Positions 10,831 to 21,241 of a stretch of 64,000 nucleotides of DNA are shown one piece after another. The stretch's first letter is position 1; each line of letters starts with the position of its first letter. The translations under genes were made by a program, and so were the position numbers. The notes beneath the pieces were generated by a model. That model saw nothing but the letters and a program-made list of their open reading frames with translations, ran no database searches and was not told the origin of the DNA. The stretch comes from Aquarana catesbeiana (Eukaryota > Chordata > Amphibia > Anura > Ranidae): the NCBI RefSeq assembly GCF_042186555.1, contig NC_133324.1:73522189-73586188 (forward strand), in the 5' to 3' direction.

Positions 10831-10987
10831 AACTCCCTAATACATTTAATTTTAGTTTGAATTGTCATGATATAAAATAATGGATGTGGGGGTCTTTTGG
10901 TGGGTGTGATTTTTTTTTTTTGGGGGGGGGGGGGGGGCAGCATTTAATTCTTGGACCCAGGCAGCACAATGTCTTGAGCCAGCCCTG

Positions 10988-11064
10988 GATGTAGGTTCAC
11001 AGCAATAGATTTCGAATGCAAATACCACACTTGGAATCAACTCCAGACCTTTTACCTGCTTAAT
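10988..11064 (-). mobile_element. Tc1 5' leader fragment
   Basis: Follows the right GATGTAGG copy. On the minus strand it reads toward the transposase start at 4699, so this is the other half of the split Tc1 copy. It is cut by the assembly gap, so the terminal repeat cannot be seen. Confidence 0.6.
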
Positions 11065-11564
11065 NNNNNNNNNNNNNNNNNNNNNNNNNNNNNNNNNNNN
11101 NNNNNNNNNNNNNNNNNNNNNNNNNNNNNNNNNNNNNNNNNNNNNNNNNNNNNNNNNNNNNNNNNNNNNNNNNNNNNNNNNNNNNNNNNNNNNNNNNNNN
11201 NNNNNNNNNNNNNNNNNNNNNNNNNNNNNNNNNNNNNNNNNNNNNNNNNNNNNNNNNNNNNNNNNNNNNNNNNNNNNNNNNNNNNNNNNNNNNNNNNNNN
11301 NNNNNNNNNNNNNNNNNNNNNNNNNNNNNNNNNNNNNNNNNNNNNNNNNNNNNNNNNNNNNNNNNNNNNNNNNNNNNNNNNNNNNNNNNNNNNNNNNNNN
11401 NNNNNNNNNNNNNNNNNNNNNNNNNNNNNNNNNNNNNNNNNNNNNNNNNNNNNNNNNNNNNNNNNNNNNNNNNNNNNNNNNNNNNNNNNNNNNNNNNNNN
11501 NNNNNNNNNNNNNNNNNNNNNNNNNNNNNNNNNNNNNNNNNNNNNNNNNNNNNNNNNNNNNNNN
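11065..11564. other. Assembly gap of 500 N
   Basis: Exactly 500 undetermined bases, probably a fixed-size placeholder. It falls where the end of the Tc1 copy should be. Confidence 0.98.
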
Positions 11565-12420
11565 AAAGGTTGTTGTACTATTTTTTACTTTCATGCTTGT
11601 TGTGATAACTTTAATAAAATTATTGTAAAGAAAAAAAAACAAACAAAGCAAAAAACAAGCACACACGCTGGGGGCCTCCAGGGCCTGAAGTTAGGCTTTA
11701 AATAATGTACAGTATATTTGTAAAGTTGTCTTTGAATTGTTACTAATGTGTTTTTTTTTCCCAAACTCAGACTTCTGAAAATCAGGAGATAACGGCCTTA
11801 ACTGTGATTGACTGCAGTCCTTCATTTGGCGCACATTGATGTACATGTGTAATAAGCAAAGTAGGTCAAGTGTTATGAATATTGCCATATAACCATGTAT
11901 AGTGGCTTATATAATATTCACAGAGCAGATTGGTTTAATCAGGAATAGACATTTAGGCACGAAAAATACATCTGGCATAGCAAAATGTTTAATTTCCCAA
12001 ACTAATTAATTGTCACATAACACCACATAACATAACAGTTTATTTTGATGCTGGAAGGAATTTGAGCAGAATCATTAATTGCACTCCTTTGCTAAAATAT
12101 TTAAAGTGGATCTATCATAATTTATATTGAGCATAGAAAAAAATAAAGTACATAAGAATGTGTTCCTTACTTGAAAATTGCATGTCAAAATGATCAGTAT
12201 ATCGGAGGAAGCTGAAGTTATATGCAAATTTTGACGTTTGTAAATGTCAAGCCTTTCAAGCCTGCCTTGTAGTCTATAAAGTTAATAATTACCAATAAGC
12301 ATGCAGAAGGAGGTGAGAACAAGTTCATCTTTACATAGATACAGGTAACGTTAATTATTTGACAATTGCAATTTTCTTTACAAAAGTCAAACTTGTCTCC
12401 TTTTCGCATTCTCATTGGTC
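11565..12420. other. AT-rich sequence without recognised features
   Basis: No coding similarity, RNA gene or terminal repeats were seen. It may be single-copy intergenic or intronic DNA. Confidence 0.4.
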
Positions 12421-12732
12421 CTTTAAGAAAAGAGCTCCCAAACTACAGCTCATGGGCCACATCTAGCCCCCGCAGGAAGATTTTATCTAGACAGCTAGGG
12501 TCAGTGACGTATCCACATTGTGCACATATTAGGGTTTTAAGGTCAGCATAGGCTGCACATGGTCTACACTAACCCCCCCCCCCCCCTTCCCTAGTGCATC
12601 CAAGTTGTTGGTTGTTAGGACCACCAATGCTTACCCTAGCATTCACAGAAGGGTGGAACTTCCTCCATCCAGACCTGCTTCACCTCCCAAATCCTGCCCT
12701 GCTGCTACAGCCACACTGTTCGGGCTCATTTA

Positions 12733-13226
12733 GGGCTAGTTTACACTTGCTTCAAAACAAGGCTTCAGACAGGCTTTGTTAAAACTCTCTGAATGCCAGT
12801 CAAAGCCACTGTTACTAAATAAAATGGTTAGCTTACAGTCCTGTTTACACCTTGCTTTTGCTTTGCTTTGCTTCAAAAATTATACCTCATGTCGCTTTTA
12901 TTGGTGCGACGTCAAAGCCTCCATAGAAGTCTATGGCAAAGCTCGCTTGAAGCTCACTTGAAGCACCTGCAGCTTTTGAGAGGCTTTAATTCAGCTTGAG
13001 CTTCGCTTTGTTTTGGAGAAATTGCAGGTATGAGATATCCACGCACACACACGGGGCATCTGCCAAGCTTCAAAAGAGCATCACCGAAGCATCACTAACG
13101 CTTCAACAAAGCATCACCAAAGCTTCATCGAAGCACCACTGAAGCATCAAAAACACATCATAAAAGCATGTTGAAGCGGTAGGCGCTTTAATGTGTGTTG
13201 AAGCCGAAGCAAGTGTAAATGAGCCC
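12733..13226. mobile_element. MITE with TTA flanks (CACTTGC type)
   Basis: Ends GGGCTAGTTTACACTTGCTTC and GAAGCAAGTGTAAATGAGCCC are inverted repeats. TTA flanks both sides (12730-12732, 13227-13229), as expected for Harbinger-type insertion. The interior is rich in GCTTCA/TGAAGC motifs and has no coding sequence. The left flank also contains GGGCTCATTTA, the other end's terminal sequence, suggesting a partial end duplication. Confidence 0.65.
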
Positions 13227-13548
13227 TTATACTTACTATCGGGCCCTGATGTAAAAGGGAACCCTGATGTTAGAGGGGATGAAGATTGGGACCCTATTAA
13301 AGTGAAAACAGTTATATATCCTGCGCTACAGTCTAACAAAAAATTCTATTTTGGTGCGGGTGGCTGCAAACAGTATAATAATAATGTGTTCCCACATCAA
13401 TAAATAAAATAATCCTGTTGTGCCTCCCCAAACATATATAAAATCACCCTAAAAAGGAACACTCTCACAATAAAGTGGATAACCATGTGCAAAAAATGAA
13501 AATATTAATACTTAATTCATATATACCATACATAAATCTATTTATATA

Positions 13549-13550
13549 TA

Positions 13551-13620
<70 letters not shown>
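13549..13620. repeat. (TA)n microsatellite
   Basis: Nearly pure TA repeat adjoining the Tc1 left end, where about 25 bp of the terminal repeat seem to have been replaced. Confidence 0.95.
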
Positions 13621-13621
<1 letters not shown>

Positions 13622-15223
13622 TACCCTGGCAGGATTTATGATTTCTTGGCCATTTTTCACAGAATATGAATGATAACAGAAAAACTTTTATTTTACTCAT
13701 GGTTAGTGTTTGGCTGAAGCCATTTATTATCAGTCAAATGTGTTTACTCTTTTTAAATCACGACAACAGAAACTACCCAAATGTCCCTGATCAAAAGTTT
13801 ACATACCCCAGTTCTTAATACCCTGCATTGTCCCCTTTAATCAATCAATGACAGATTGAAGTCTTTTGTGGTATTTGTGGATGAGGCTCTTTATCTTCTC
13901 AGGTGGTAAAGTTGCCCATTCCTCTTGGCAAAAAGCCTCCAGTTCCTGTAAATTCTTGTGCTGTCTTGCATGAACTCCACATTTGAGATCTCCCCAGAGT
14001 GGCTCAATGATATTGAAGTCAGGAGACTGAGATGTCCACTCCAGAACCTTCACTTTATTCTGCTGTAACCAATGACAGGTCGACTTGGCCTTGTATTTTG
14101 GATCATTGTCATGTTGGAATGTCCAAGTACGTCCCATGCGCAGCTTCCTGGCTGATGAATGCAAATGTTCCTCCAGTATTTTTAAAACCAACAGCATTCA
14201 TCTTGCCAATGATTTTGACCAAATTTCCTGTGCTTTTGTAGCTCACACATCCCCAAAACATCAGCAGCGATCCACCTCCGTACCTTTCATCATAAGCCTT
14301 GTTGACTCCTCTCCAAATGTAGCATTTATGGTTGTGGCCAAAAATCTAAATTTTGGTCTCAACACTCCAAATGACTTTGTGCCAGAAGGTTTGAGCCTTT
14401 TCTCTGTGCTGTTTGGCGTATTGTAAGCGGGATACTTTGTGGCATTTGTGTAGTAATGGCTTTCTTCTGGTGACTCGACCATACAGCCCATCTTTCTTCA
14501 CGTGCCTCCTTATTGTGCATCTTGAAACAGCCACACCACATGTTTTTAGAGAGTCCTGTATTTCACCTTTCACCTGAAGTTGTTTGTGGGTTTTTCTTTG
14601 CATCCTGAACAAATTTCCTGGCAGTTGTGGCTGAAATTTTAGTTGGTCTACCTGACCGTGGTTTGGTTTCAATAGAACCCCTCATTTTCCACTTCTTGAT
14701 TAGAGTTTGAACACCCGCTGATTGGCATTCTCAATTCCTTGGATATCTTTTTATATCCCTTTATGTTTTATACAGTTCAACTACTTTTTCCCGCAGATCC
14801 TTTTGACAATTCTTTTGATTTCCTAATGACTCAGAATCCAGAAACATCACTGCAGCACTGGATGAAAGATGCAAGGGTCTGTCAGGAGTCCAGAAACTCA
14901 TTGACCTTTTATACACACACACTAATTACAAGCAAACAGATCACAGGTGAGGATGGTTACCTTTAATAGCCATTCAAACCCCTTTGTGTACATGTTATCA
15001 GGCCAAAATCAGGGTATGCAACCTTTTGTTCAGGATCATTTGGGTAGTTTCTGTTGTCATTATGATTTAAAAATAATAAACACAGTTGACTGATAATAAA
15101 TGGCTTCAGCCAAACACTAACCATGAGTGAAAGAACTGTTTTTGTGTTATCATTCATATTCTCTGAAAAATGGCCAAGAAATCATAAATTATGCCAGGGT
15201 ATGTAAACTTATGAGCACAACTG
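13621..15223 (-). mobile_element. Tc1-type transposon with ~200-bp TIRs
   Basis: The long terminal inverted repeats share CCCTGGCA, ATTTATGATTTCTTGGCC, GTTAGTGTTTGGCTGAAGCC and AACAGAAACTACCCAAATG. The right end ACAACTG is followed by TA (15224-15225), the Tc1 target. The left end runs into the TA microsatellite. The transposase is on the minus strand and broken. Confidence 0.85.
13838..14860 (-). pseudogene. Tc1-type transposase, full-span pseudogene
   Basis: Minus-strand pieces follow the Tc1 order. There is a broken N-terminal region with stops near 14760-14740, then the second DNA-binding helix (CTIRRHVKKDGLYGRVTRRK) and the first catalytic block region (KVIWSVETK, where the usual Asp is Val). 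After a frameshift near 14350 come HDNDPKYKAKS and SPDFNIIEPLWGDLK, carrying the second Asp and the Glu. It ends with HKRLQSVID at about 13841. At least one frameshift, several stops and loss of the first Asp (DET to VET) make it inactive. The likely length, about 340 residues, is typical for Tc1. Confidence 0.85.
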
Positions 15224-15662
15224 TATATATATATTTCCACAGTACAAGGGGTGATGCATAAAAGTCTCTTTAGTATGAAGAAAATAAAGGTCTTTTGCAA
15301 TAAGCAACTGTGTACACATCCAGTGATGAAATATTTCTTCCAGTGCAATCTTCCATATATATCGCAATTCCCACCACCTTTCACCTATGCTCTCACCTCA
15401 AAGGATGGACCTGCTAAATGCCAGGTCTAATAGCGCCTTCCACTTAGGCAGGGGCTGCCTTGAATCCTGCTCCGTATAGGTGCTGCTTGTGAATCTCCTT
15501 TTTCTGTTACTCTGAGATGGTCACATATGGAGGGTATATGGCCCTTTAAAAGATCGTGTGTATGTCCTGCAATGGCTGTAGTATCAGCCTGTGTTAAAAA
15601 ACTCTGGGGCCACAGCTCCCGCGTTACTTCTGGTTTCGGCAGGCACTAGGTTACCCAGCTCC

Positions 15663-15705
15663 ACCCAATGCGTGTCGTCATGGTCACATGACTTCCTCAG
15701 GGGTA
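15663..15705 (-). ncRNA. Degenerate hammerhead-like motif
   Basis: On the minus strand: TACCC (stem I), CTGAGGA (core, N7 = G), a stem II hairpin GTCATG/CATGAC with loop TGAC, then GACACGCATT in place of the expected GAAACGCGTH, then GGGT, which pairs with ACCC of stem I. A14 is changed to C and the short stem III has G to A. The architecture is kept, but cleavage is unlikely. The type I layout matches the consensus copy at 27578. Confidence 0.5.
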
Positions 15706-15965
15706 CCCTGATGTAAGAGGGGCTCTGATGGGGATGCTGATGTAAGGGGGTTTCTGATAGGAACCCTGAGACCCTGATATAAGGGGGGACTTTGATGTTA
15801 GCGGGGACACAGATGCGGATCCTGACGTAAGGATGGGGACCCTGATGTTAAAAGTGGATATGGATGGGTACCCTGATGTAGGGAGGACTCTGATGGGGTC
15901 CCTTATGTAAGGGAGGACTTTGATGGGGACCCTGATGTAAGGAGGGACTCTGATCGGAAAACCTG
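15706..15965. repeat. About 30-bp minisatellite (CTGATGTAAG units)
   Basis: Units of GGGACCCTGATGTAAGG plus GGACTCTGATG. Units also appear at 13240-13280, so the array was split by the hammerhead-bearing element. Confidence 0.75.
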
Positions 15966-16079
15966 ACATGAGGGGATTGTGATATTTGGGCCCACAAATA
16001 TTTGTAAAATATATGATCTGGTCCTCATACTGAAAAGTTTGGAGACCCCTGCTTTAAGGTGATGGATGGCTTAGACCAA

Positions 16080-16240
16080 TATGGAGGCTCAGAAGGCAGG
16101 ACAGGGTACGTTTGTCTTGTAAGTATGGGAGGAAGCCCATGCAAGCACAGGGAGAACATACAAACTCCATGCAGGTAGTGTCATTGTTAGGATTTAAACC
16201 AAAGACCCTAGTACTGCAAGGCAGAAGTGTCAACCACTAG
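16080..16240 (-). repeat. SINE-like or LINE-tail repeat, tentative
   Basis: CACAGGGAGAACATACAAAC, CTCCATGCAGGTAGTG and GTACTGCAAGGCAGAAGTG resemble a widely spread vertebrate repeat tail. GGATTTAAACC looks like a decayed tRNA B box. The strand and class are uncertain. Confidence 0.3.
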
Positions 16241-16689
16241 GCTTCTTTTCTGCCCTTTCTCAGGGCCAGCATGCAGCATTGAAGTCAGAGTGAAATCAAG
16301 AATCCAGATGTGCCCTTGTGCATAGTTGCCAACATTACAAAAAAAATATGTGGGACACTTTTTTGGATGTAGGCGGAGCTGTACAATTAGGGGGCGGGGC
16401 ATTTGTTTGTAGGCGTGGCTTAGCAATACAAATCCAAGTGTGCCGCGCAAAGTGCGCTGCAGCGAACAATGGGTGTGGTTTACGTGAAATGATGGCTGTG
16501 GCTTAAATGGGCGTGGCTCAAAGAGGGTGTGGTTAGAGTCTGAGAGGAATGAGGGATGGAGAGGGAAAGGGGGAGAGGGAAAGGGGGAGAGAGGAATGAC
16601 GGGACAGCAGCCCCAGATCCTACACAACAATAGAAATATGTGTATTCTAGAAAGTTTAACAATCAGCAGATAAAGATACTCCAAAAACC

Positions 16690-16860
16690 TGGTGTTAACT
16701 CTTCAATCATCCCGGCACCATGATTGTTATGGTGTCAGGATGATTGAATCGCATTATTTCTATTATTACATTGTAATATAAAATTAAATCATTCAACTCA
16801 CCATAATGCTAAATCAGTGGGATCCCTGAGCTTGTCACCTGCCACGTTGCCTGCCACCAG
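16690..16860 (+). repeat. Shared internal module, copy 2
   Basis: TTCAATCATCCCGGCACCAT, then TTATGGTGTCAGGATGATTG (imperfect palindrome), a TACATTGTAATATAAAATTA block, CAACTCACCATAATGC and CACCTGCCAC motifs, as in the copies at 7.9 and 43.5 kb. Confidence 0.75.
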
Positions 16861-16959
16861 ATGCCATCAGGTGTCACCAGCGGAGCCTTCCTCACATCTG
16901 TGTCCCCATCAGCAGAGTCCTCTTTACATCTGTGTCCCCATCAGTCCTCACATCCATCC

Positions 16960-17200
16960 TTGCATCAGGTGCCACCAGCAGAGCCTGTCCTTGCATCAGG
17001 TGCCTCTAGCAGACTCCGTCTTTGCATCAGGGGTCCCCAGCAGAGTCCGTCCTTGCATCAGGGGTCCCCAGCAGAGTCTGTCCTTGCATCAGGGGTCCCC
17101 AGCAGAGTCTGTCCTTGCATCAGGTGTCCCCAGCAGAGTCTGTCCTCGTATCAGGTGCCCCCGGCAGAGTTCCTCCTTGCATCAGGTGCCCCCAGCAGAG
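16960..17200. repeat. 31-bp minisatellite
   Basis: About seven units of GTCCTTGCATCAGGGGTCCC followed by CAGCAGAGTCT. The overlapping serine/proline-rich open frames here are repeat artefacts. Confidence 0.85.
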
Positions 17201-17650
17201 TCAGTATAGACCCCCCTCCATCAGTGCAGACCCCCTCAGTGCAGACCCCCCTCCATCAGTGCAGACCCTCTCAGTGCAGACCCCCCTCCATCAGTGCAGA
17301 CCCCCTCAGTGCAGATCCCCCTCCATCAGTGCAGACCCCCTCATTGCAGACTCCCCCTCTATTACTGCAGACCCCCCTCTATTAGTGCAGCCCCCCCTCT
17401 ATTAGTGCAGACCCCCCTCAGTGCAGACCCCCCTCAGTGCAGACCCCCCTCAGTGCATCCCCCCTCTATTAGTGCAGACCCCCCTCAGTGCAGCCCCCCT
17501 CTATTAGTGCAGACCCCCCTCAGTGCAGCCCCCCTCTATTAGTGAAGACCCCCCCTCAGTACAGCCCCCCTCTATTAGTGCAGACCCCCCTCTATTAGTG
17601 CAGACCCCCCTCTATTAGTGCAGGCCCCCCTCAGTGCAAACCACCCCCTC
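17201..17650. repeat. AGTGCAGACCCCCCTC minisatellite
   Basis: Irregular units of AGTGCAGACCCCCCTCCATC and AGTGCAGCCCCCCTCTATT. Frames across it are artefacts. Confidence 0.85.
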
Positions 17651-18140
17651 CATCAGTGCCAGTGACAGTGCAGACCCTCCCCTCCCATAACGCCCCCCAC
17701 CACATGTCCAGGAGCGGCCGGTGTTCTGCCGAGAAAGTTCCCCTCGGCAAGTAAGGACCCCCCTCTACTGCACAGGCGCAACGCTTGCGCAGTACAAGCC
17801 GGTGGAAATAGCCAAGCTGAATAGCTGAGGAACTTTCTCGGCAAGACACCGGCGCCGTGTGTTCAGTGGAGAGGGGAGGGGCTGATCCGTGCAGCTAAAG
17901 AAGCCGATTCATTGGCTGCACAGATCGAGCCCCCTTCCTCTCTCCACTGAACACTAGGGGGAAGATCTAGCGGCGGCACCGGCTGCCATTTTGCTCTAGC
18001 CAGCTGCTCCAAAAATTAAAAAAACAACATTCCCGATTTTCCTGATGGAAATCCCGATTCGGGACAGCCTCCAATCGGGACGAGGGTCCCAAAATCGAGG
18101 TTGTCCCGGGAAAATCGGGACTGTTGCAACTATGCTTGTG

Positions 18141-18990
18141 TTACAGGACAGTGATTCAAAAAAAACTGAAGCCACTGGACCAGCATGACAAACTGAGAAT
18201 GGTAGCAGCAATGTCAGCCTACATATTTCTTTCTGTACAGATGTCCTTTATCCAAACCTCTCTGCTACTTAAACATTTTGCTGTGTATTTTTGTGTAAGC
18301 TGAGTTGCCAATCAATGAATCAGCGGAGGAGGTGGGCACACAGATCATTTTTTGGGTGGGAGTTCCTGAGTAATAATTGAGCTATTTCCAGAGATTGCGT
18401 ATGGTATTTGGTTATAATCTGTGGTTTTAACAGCTCATCATTTAAAAACAACATCCTGGTTTTCACCAGATCTCCTTCTAAACACCCATTAGGATGCCAA
18501 TGAAATGGGATATATATGTCATTCAGAGAAGACTCCCATTCCTGGGGGATTCTCTTTATTTCTCAGTACAGCTCAGCTAAAGTCACACATTTCATCAGTA
18601 GCAGTTCTTGTGTTTGCTCTGCACATTTCGTTAGAGAACTTACATTGCTGATGGAGGATCCTGTGTCAACGCAATGACATGGGGCAACTGGGCTAGAACA
18701 GTCTTTGTGCCCCCAGACTGTACACACCCCAAAGATGTATTACTCTCCTAACCCAATTCCAAATAAACACATTAGAGTTTGGCTATGATATGCAAGTATA
18801 GGCGGAGTTGACTGGAAAAATGAGCAAAACAACCCTAACCCACAGACTAGTATGTATAAATGAAAAATACATATATGTATTTAAATAAAAACATTTAGAA
18901 CATTTAAAAATATCTCAGAATATAAAAATAGTTAAAGGCAAGTGCATGAAAAAGCCACAATAATAAGTATATATTTATGTGATATTAAAA
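18141..18990. other. No recognised feature
   Basis: Ordinary AT-rich sequence between two elements. I see no gene, terminal repeat or tandem array. Confidence 0.4.
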
Positions 18991-18997
18991 ACATATA

Positions 18998-19673
18998 TAC
19001 CTTATTTATCGGCGTATAACAAGCGCCGGCGTATAACACGCACCCCAAGTTTAGGAGGGAATTTTAAGGAAAAAAACTTTTAGGAGGGAAGTTTAAGGAA
19101 AAAAAAATAACATTTAAATGCCCATCAATGCAGCCTTATTGGTGTCCATCTGCAGCCTTTTCAGTGTCATTGCAGCCTTTTCAGTGTCAGTGCAGCTTTG
19201 CCCCAGTGCAGCCTTGCCCCAGTGGTCAGTGCAGGCTTGTCATTGCAGCCTTGCCCCAGTGTCCATTGACGCCTTGCCCCAGCGCAGCTTTGCCCCCAGT
19301 GTCCATTACAGGCTTGAACAGATTTAAATATGCCGCCGAGATTGCAGGGACTCGGCTGAGCAGAGCGAGCGCCGCCGAGATCACATCGACTGGGCGGAGC
19401 CGAGATACACATAGCCGAGTTTACCCGGCTCTTCTCGGCGCCGCTCACAGTCACGCCCAGTCCCGCCCTATGATGGACATAACACAGGTCCAATGGCGGG
19501 ACTGGGCGTGACTGTGAGCGGAGCCGAGAAGAGCCGGGTACACTCGGCTATGTGTATGTCAGTGGCGATCGCTCCGCTCTCAATCAGCGGGGATCAGGGT
19601 ATAACACGCACCCACAATTTTCCCCTGACTTTAAAGGGAAAAAGGTGCCTGTTATACACCGATAAATACGGTA
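18998..19673. mobile_element. TIR element (CGGCGTATAACA type)
   Basis: Ends TACCTTATTTATCGGCGTAT and the inverse of TGTTATACACCGATAAATAC are matching inverted repeats. Flanks are TA-rich, so the duplication cannot be fixed. It contains short GCAGCCTTTTCAGTGTC tandem units and a strong internal hairpin. Non-autonomous. Confidence 0.65.
19406..19556. repeat. 60-bp-armed internal hairpin
   Basis: The arms (19406-19467 and 19495-19556) are near-perfect inverted copies around GCCGAG, AGAAGAGCCGGGT and GACTGGGCGTGACTGTGAGC, with a 27-bp spacer. Confidence 0.85.
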
Positions 19674-19694
19674 TATGGAAAAAAAAGTCCAGAG

Positions 19695-19744
19695 GTGACA
19701 GCCGCGCCCCTTCGTCAAGCTTGACGAAGGGGCGCGGCTGTCAC
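19695..19744. repeat. 50-bp perfect palindrome
   Basis: GTGACAGCCGCGCCCCTTCG runs to a central AAGCTT and is mirrored exactly to 19744. Confidence 0.95.
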
Positions 19745-19783
19745 GTCATTGCAGCCTGTACGCCCAGGAAACGCGTTAGCTTG
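19715..19783 (+). ncRNA. Degenerate hammerhead-like motif with long stem II
   Basis: CAAGC (stem I), TTGACGA (C3 to U, N7 = C), a long arm beginning AGGGGCG and closing CGCCC-AG, GAA, ACGCGT (palindromic stem III), H17 = T, then A and GCTTG, which pairs with CAAGC. The extra A and the C3 change argue against activity. Its left part overlaps a 50-bp perfect palindrome. Confidence 0.4.
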
Positions 19784-20179
19784 CCACTGGCGTCATTTCT
19801 CCCCGCCCGCTGTCCATCTGCGCTCCAAGCCTCGTTTTTGTCCCTCGCTGTCACCGCGGCCGGCTCAACATTCTAGCGGTGTCTCACCACACGCAGGTTG
19901 AGCATTCAGCAGGCAGGAAGGAGCTCTGTGACCGATCTGATGATACCTTTATGATGGATATCCCACATTCATATGCCTTCTTGATGACTTCCTAAAATGT
20001 GAGTGTAATTGACATATGATTTATGAATAAATTGTTCTTACGTCTACACCTCTCTCTTTTTGTGCTTCTCCTTAGAGTTTGGCTAGTCTGTTAAAAGCTG
20101 AGCTCAGGACAAACAGCTTGAATTGCAGTTATAGTCTTTTTTTTACATAGTTAGTCCAGCTTGGACCAATGTAAGCATG

Positions 20180-20803
20180 TGTAGCCCCCTTGTCCAAAAC
20201 AGGGGCTACTATGTCAGTTTAGTTTTTGGCTGAGCTGTAGTAGTTATCTCAGACTGATTGTATAGTTTTTCACCTGGCTTTTCCTTAAGTGTAAGTTGGG
20301 TTGTGATTTCTCACTGTCGGCCGTAGCTGTCACTGGTATCACTGGTCATAATATAAGATTTTACAAACAAAAATAAGTTATGAATATTTATATTTTCCTC
20401 TGACAATTCAGTAGGAGGGTTACGCCACTGGTGCATGCTGGGGGAAGATATAAATATTGGGGACAGGCCATGTGCTTTCTCTCTTCACCTGGGCTAAGTC
20501 CTAGGGAGGTGCTGCTGGATGGAGCTCTGCTGTTAGGCCCAATAGCCTGTTTTGGGAACTAATGTTTGCTGGCAGTTGTCATGCCTGATCTGGAGGAAGC
20601 TGTGCCAAGGAGAAGACCCAAAGGAGGTCCCTCTCAGAAGGGGCTGGTGACTCACTTGGAGGGAACACTGAAATTTGGGAACGTGTTTAAAGTGTTGCCG
20701 CTCAGCTTAAAGGTTCTGAAACTGTGAAGCTGGACAATGATTTGCATCTGGAGAGTCTGTGAGTGATCTGCTATGGTATCTGGTATCCCTAACCCTCACC
20801 TCC
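20180..20803 (+). repeat. LTR-like sequence, tentative
   Basis: Starts TGTAGCCCCCTTGTCC with a small hairpin to AGGGGCTAC and has a possible promoter region GATATAAATATTGGGG at about 20450. It resembles in style the TGTAGC-starting sequences at 36101 and 37597. No paired LTR or target duplication was seen. Confidence 0.3.
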
Positions 20804-21241
20804 TTAACCAGATGCCGACCACTCCATGTACATTTACTGCGGCAGGGCGGCCGCTCTGGACAGAATCACGTACCTGTATGTTAATCTGCACTTCCGGGTC
20901 TGGGGCGCACACGTGCACCGGTGGTGGCCTGCTCCGGCTGTGATTGGACACAGTGGGAGCCAATCAGCGGACATTGCGTCAGCCAGGACCCGCCGATTCT
21001 TCCGGACACAAGCAGAACGGTGAAGGCCGTGATCTTGTGTTTCATGGACATGGATCTCTGCCTTTCCCCAGTAGAAGCACCTCCCCCACAGTTAGCAAGA
21101 ACTCCCTAGGAACACATTTAACCCTTTGATTGACCCTGTTGTTAACACCTTGCCTGCCAGTGTCTTTAGTACAGTGACAGTGCATATTTTTTAGGACTGA
21201 TCACTGTATTACTGTCACTGGTTCCCAAAAAGTGTCACTTA

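Larger units (their letters stand above)
4708..10987. mobile_element. 6.28-kb hAT-like element, non-autonomous
   Basis: Starts CAGGGCTGG and ends CCAGCCCTG, flanked by an exact 8-bp direct repeat GATGTAGG (4700-4707, 10988-10995). This is the classic hAT signature. It sits one base upstream of the Tc1 transposase ATG and splits that element. No hAT transposase was found. The interior is minisatellites, a nested Gypsy remnant (6480-7853), a shared internal module (7870-8105) and a giant hairpin (8660-9746). Confidence 0.85.
13280..15705 (-). mobile_element. Hammerhead-bearing element, split by Tc1
   Basis: On the minus strand it opens with a degenerate hammerhead (15663-15705), continues to 15224, is interrupted by a Tc1 copy, and ends around 13400 with TTATTTTATTTATTG. 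Both edges abut the CTGATGTAA/AGGGG repeat units of the enclosing element. No protein domain was seen. Its parallels are the elements at 19.7, 22.0 and 27.0 kb. The exact left end is uncertain. Confidence 0.4.
12429..16051. mobile_element. hAT-like element with nested insertions
   Basis: The right end TTTGGAGACCCCTG is followed by CTTTAAG (16052-16058). The left end (AGCTCCCAAACTAC) is preceded by CTTTAAG (12421-12427), a 7-bp match compatible with an 8-bp duplication that has decayed by one base. CTGATGT/AAGGGG repeat units occur both near 13240 and at 15706-15965, on either side of a block of foreign sequence. No transposase was seen. Confidence 0.55.
16321..18134. mobile_element. TIR element with 6-bp target duplication, 1.8 kb
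   Basis: Ends CATAGTTGCCAACA and TGTTGCAACTATG are inverted repeats, flanked by exact CTTGTG (16315-16320, 18135-18140). The interior holds the shared module (16690-16860), two minisatellites and a C-rich segment near 17700. No transposase was seen. The ends and 6-bp duplication resemble the element at 3281-3654. The superfamily is not assigned. Confidence 0.65.
19680..20055 (+). mobile_element. Short element with hammerhead-like 5' part
   Basis: Starts near a 50-bp perfect palindrome and a GAAACGCGT core and ends around TTTATGAATAAATTGTTC. This order (ribozyme-type core, a few hundred bp, AATAAA-type tail) recurs at 22.2, 27.6 and 58.0 kb. No coding sequence. The ends are approximate. Confidence 0.4.

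Noticed and set aside
11052..11666. 204-codon minus-strand frame
   Set aside because: It spans the 500-N gap; almost all residues are undetermined.
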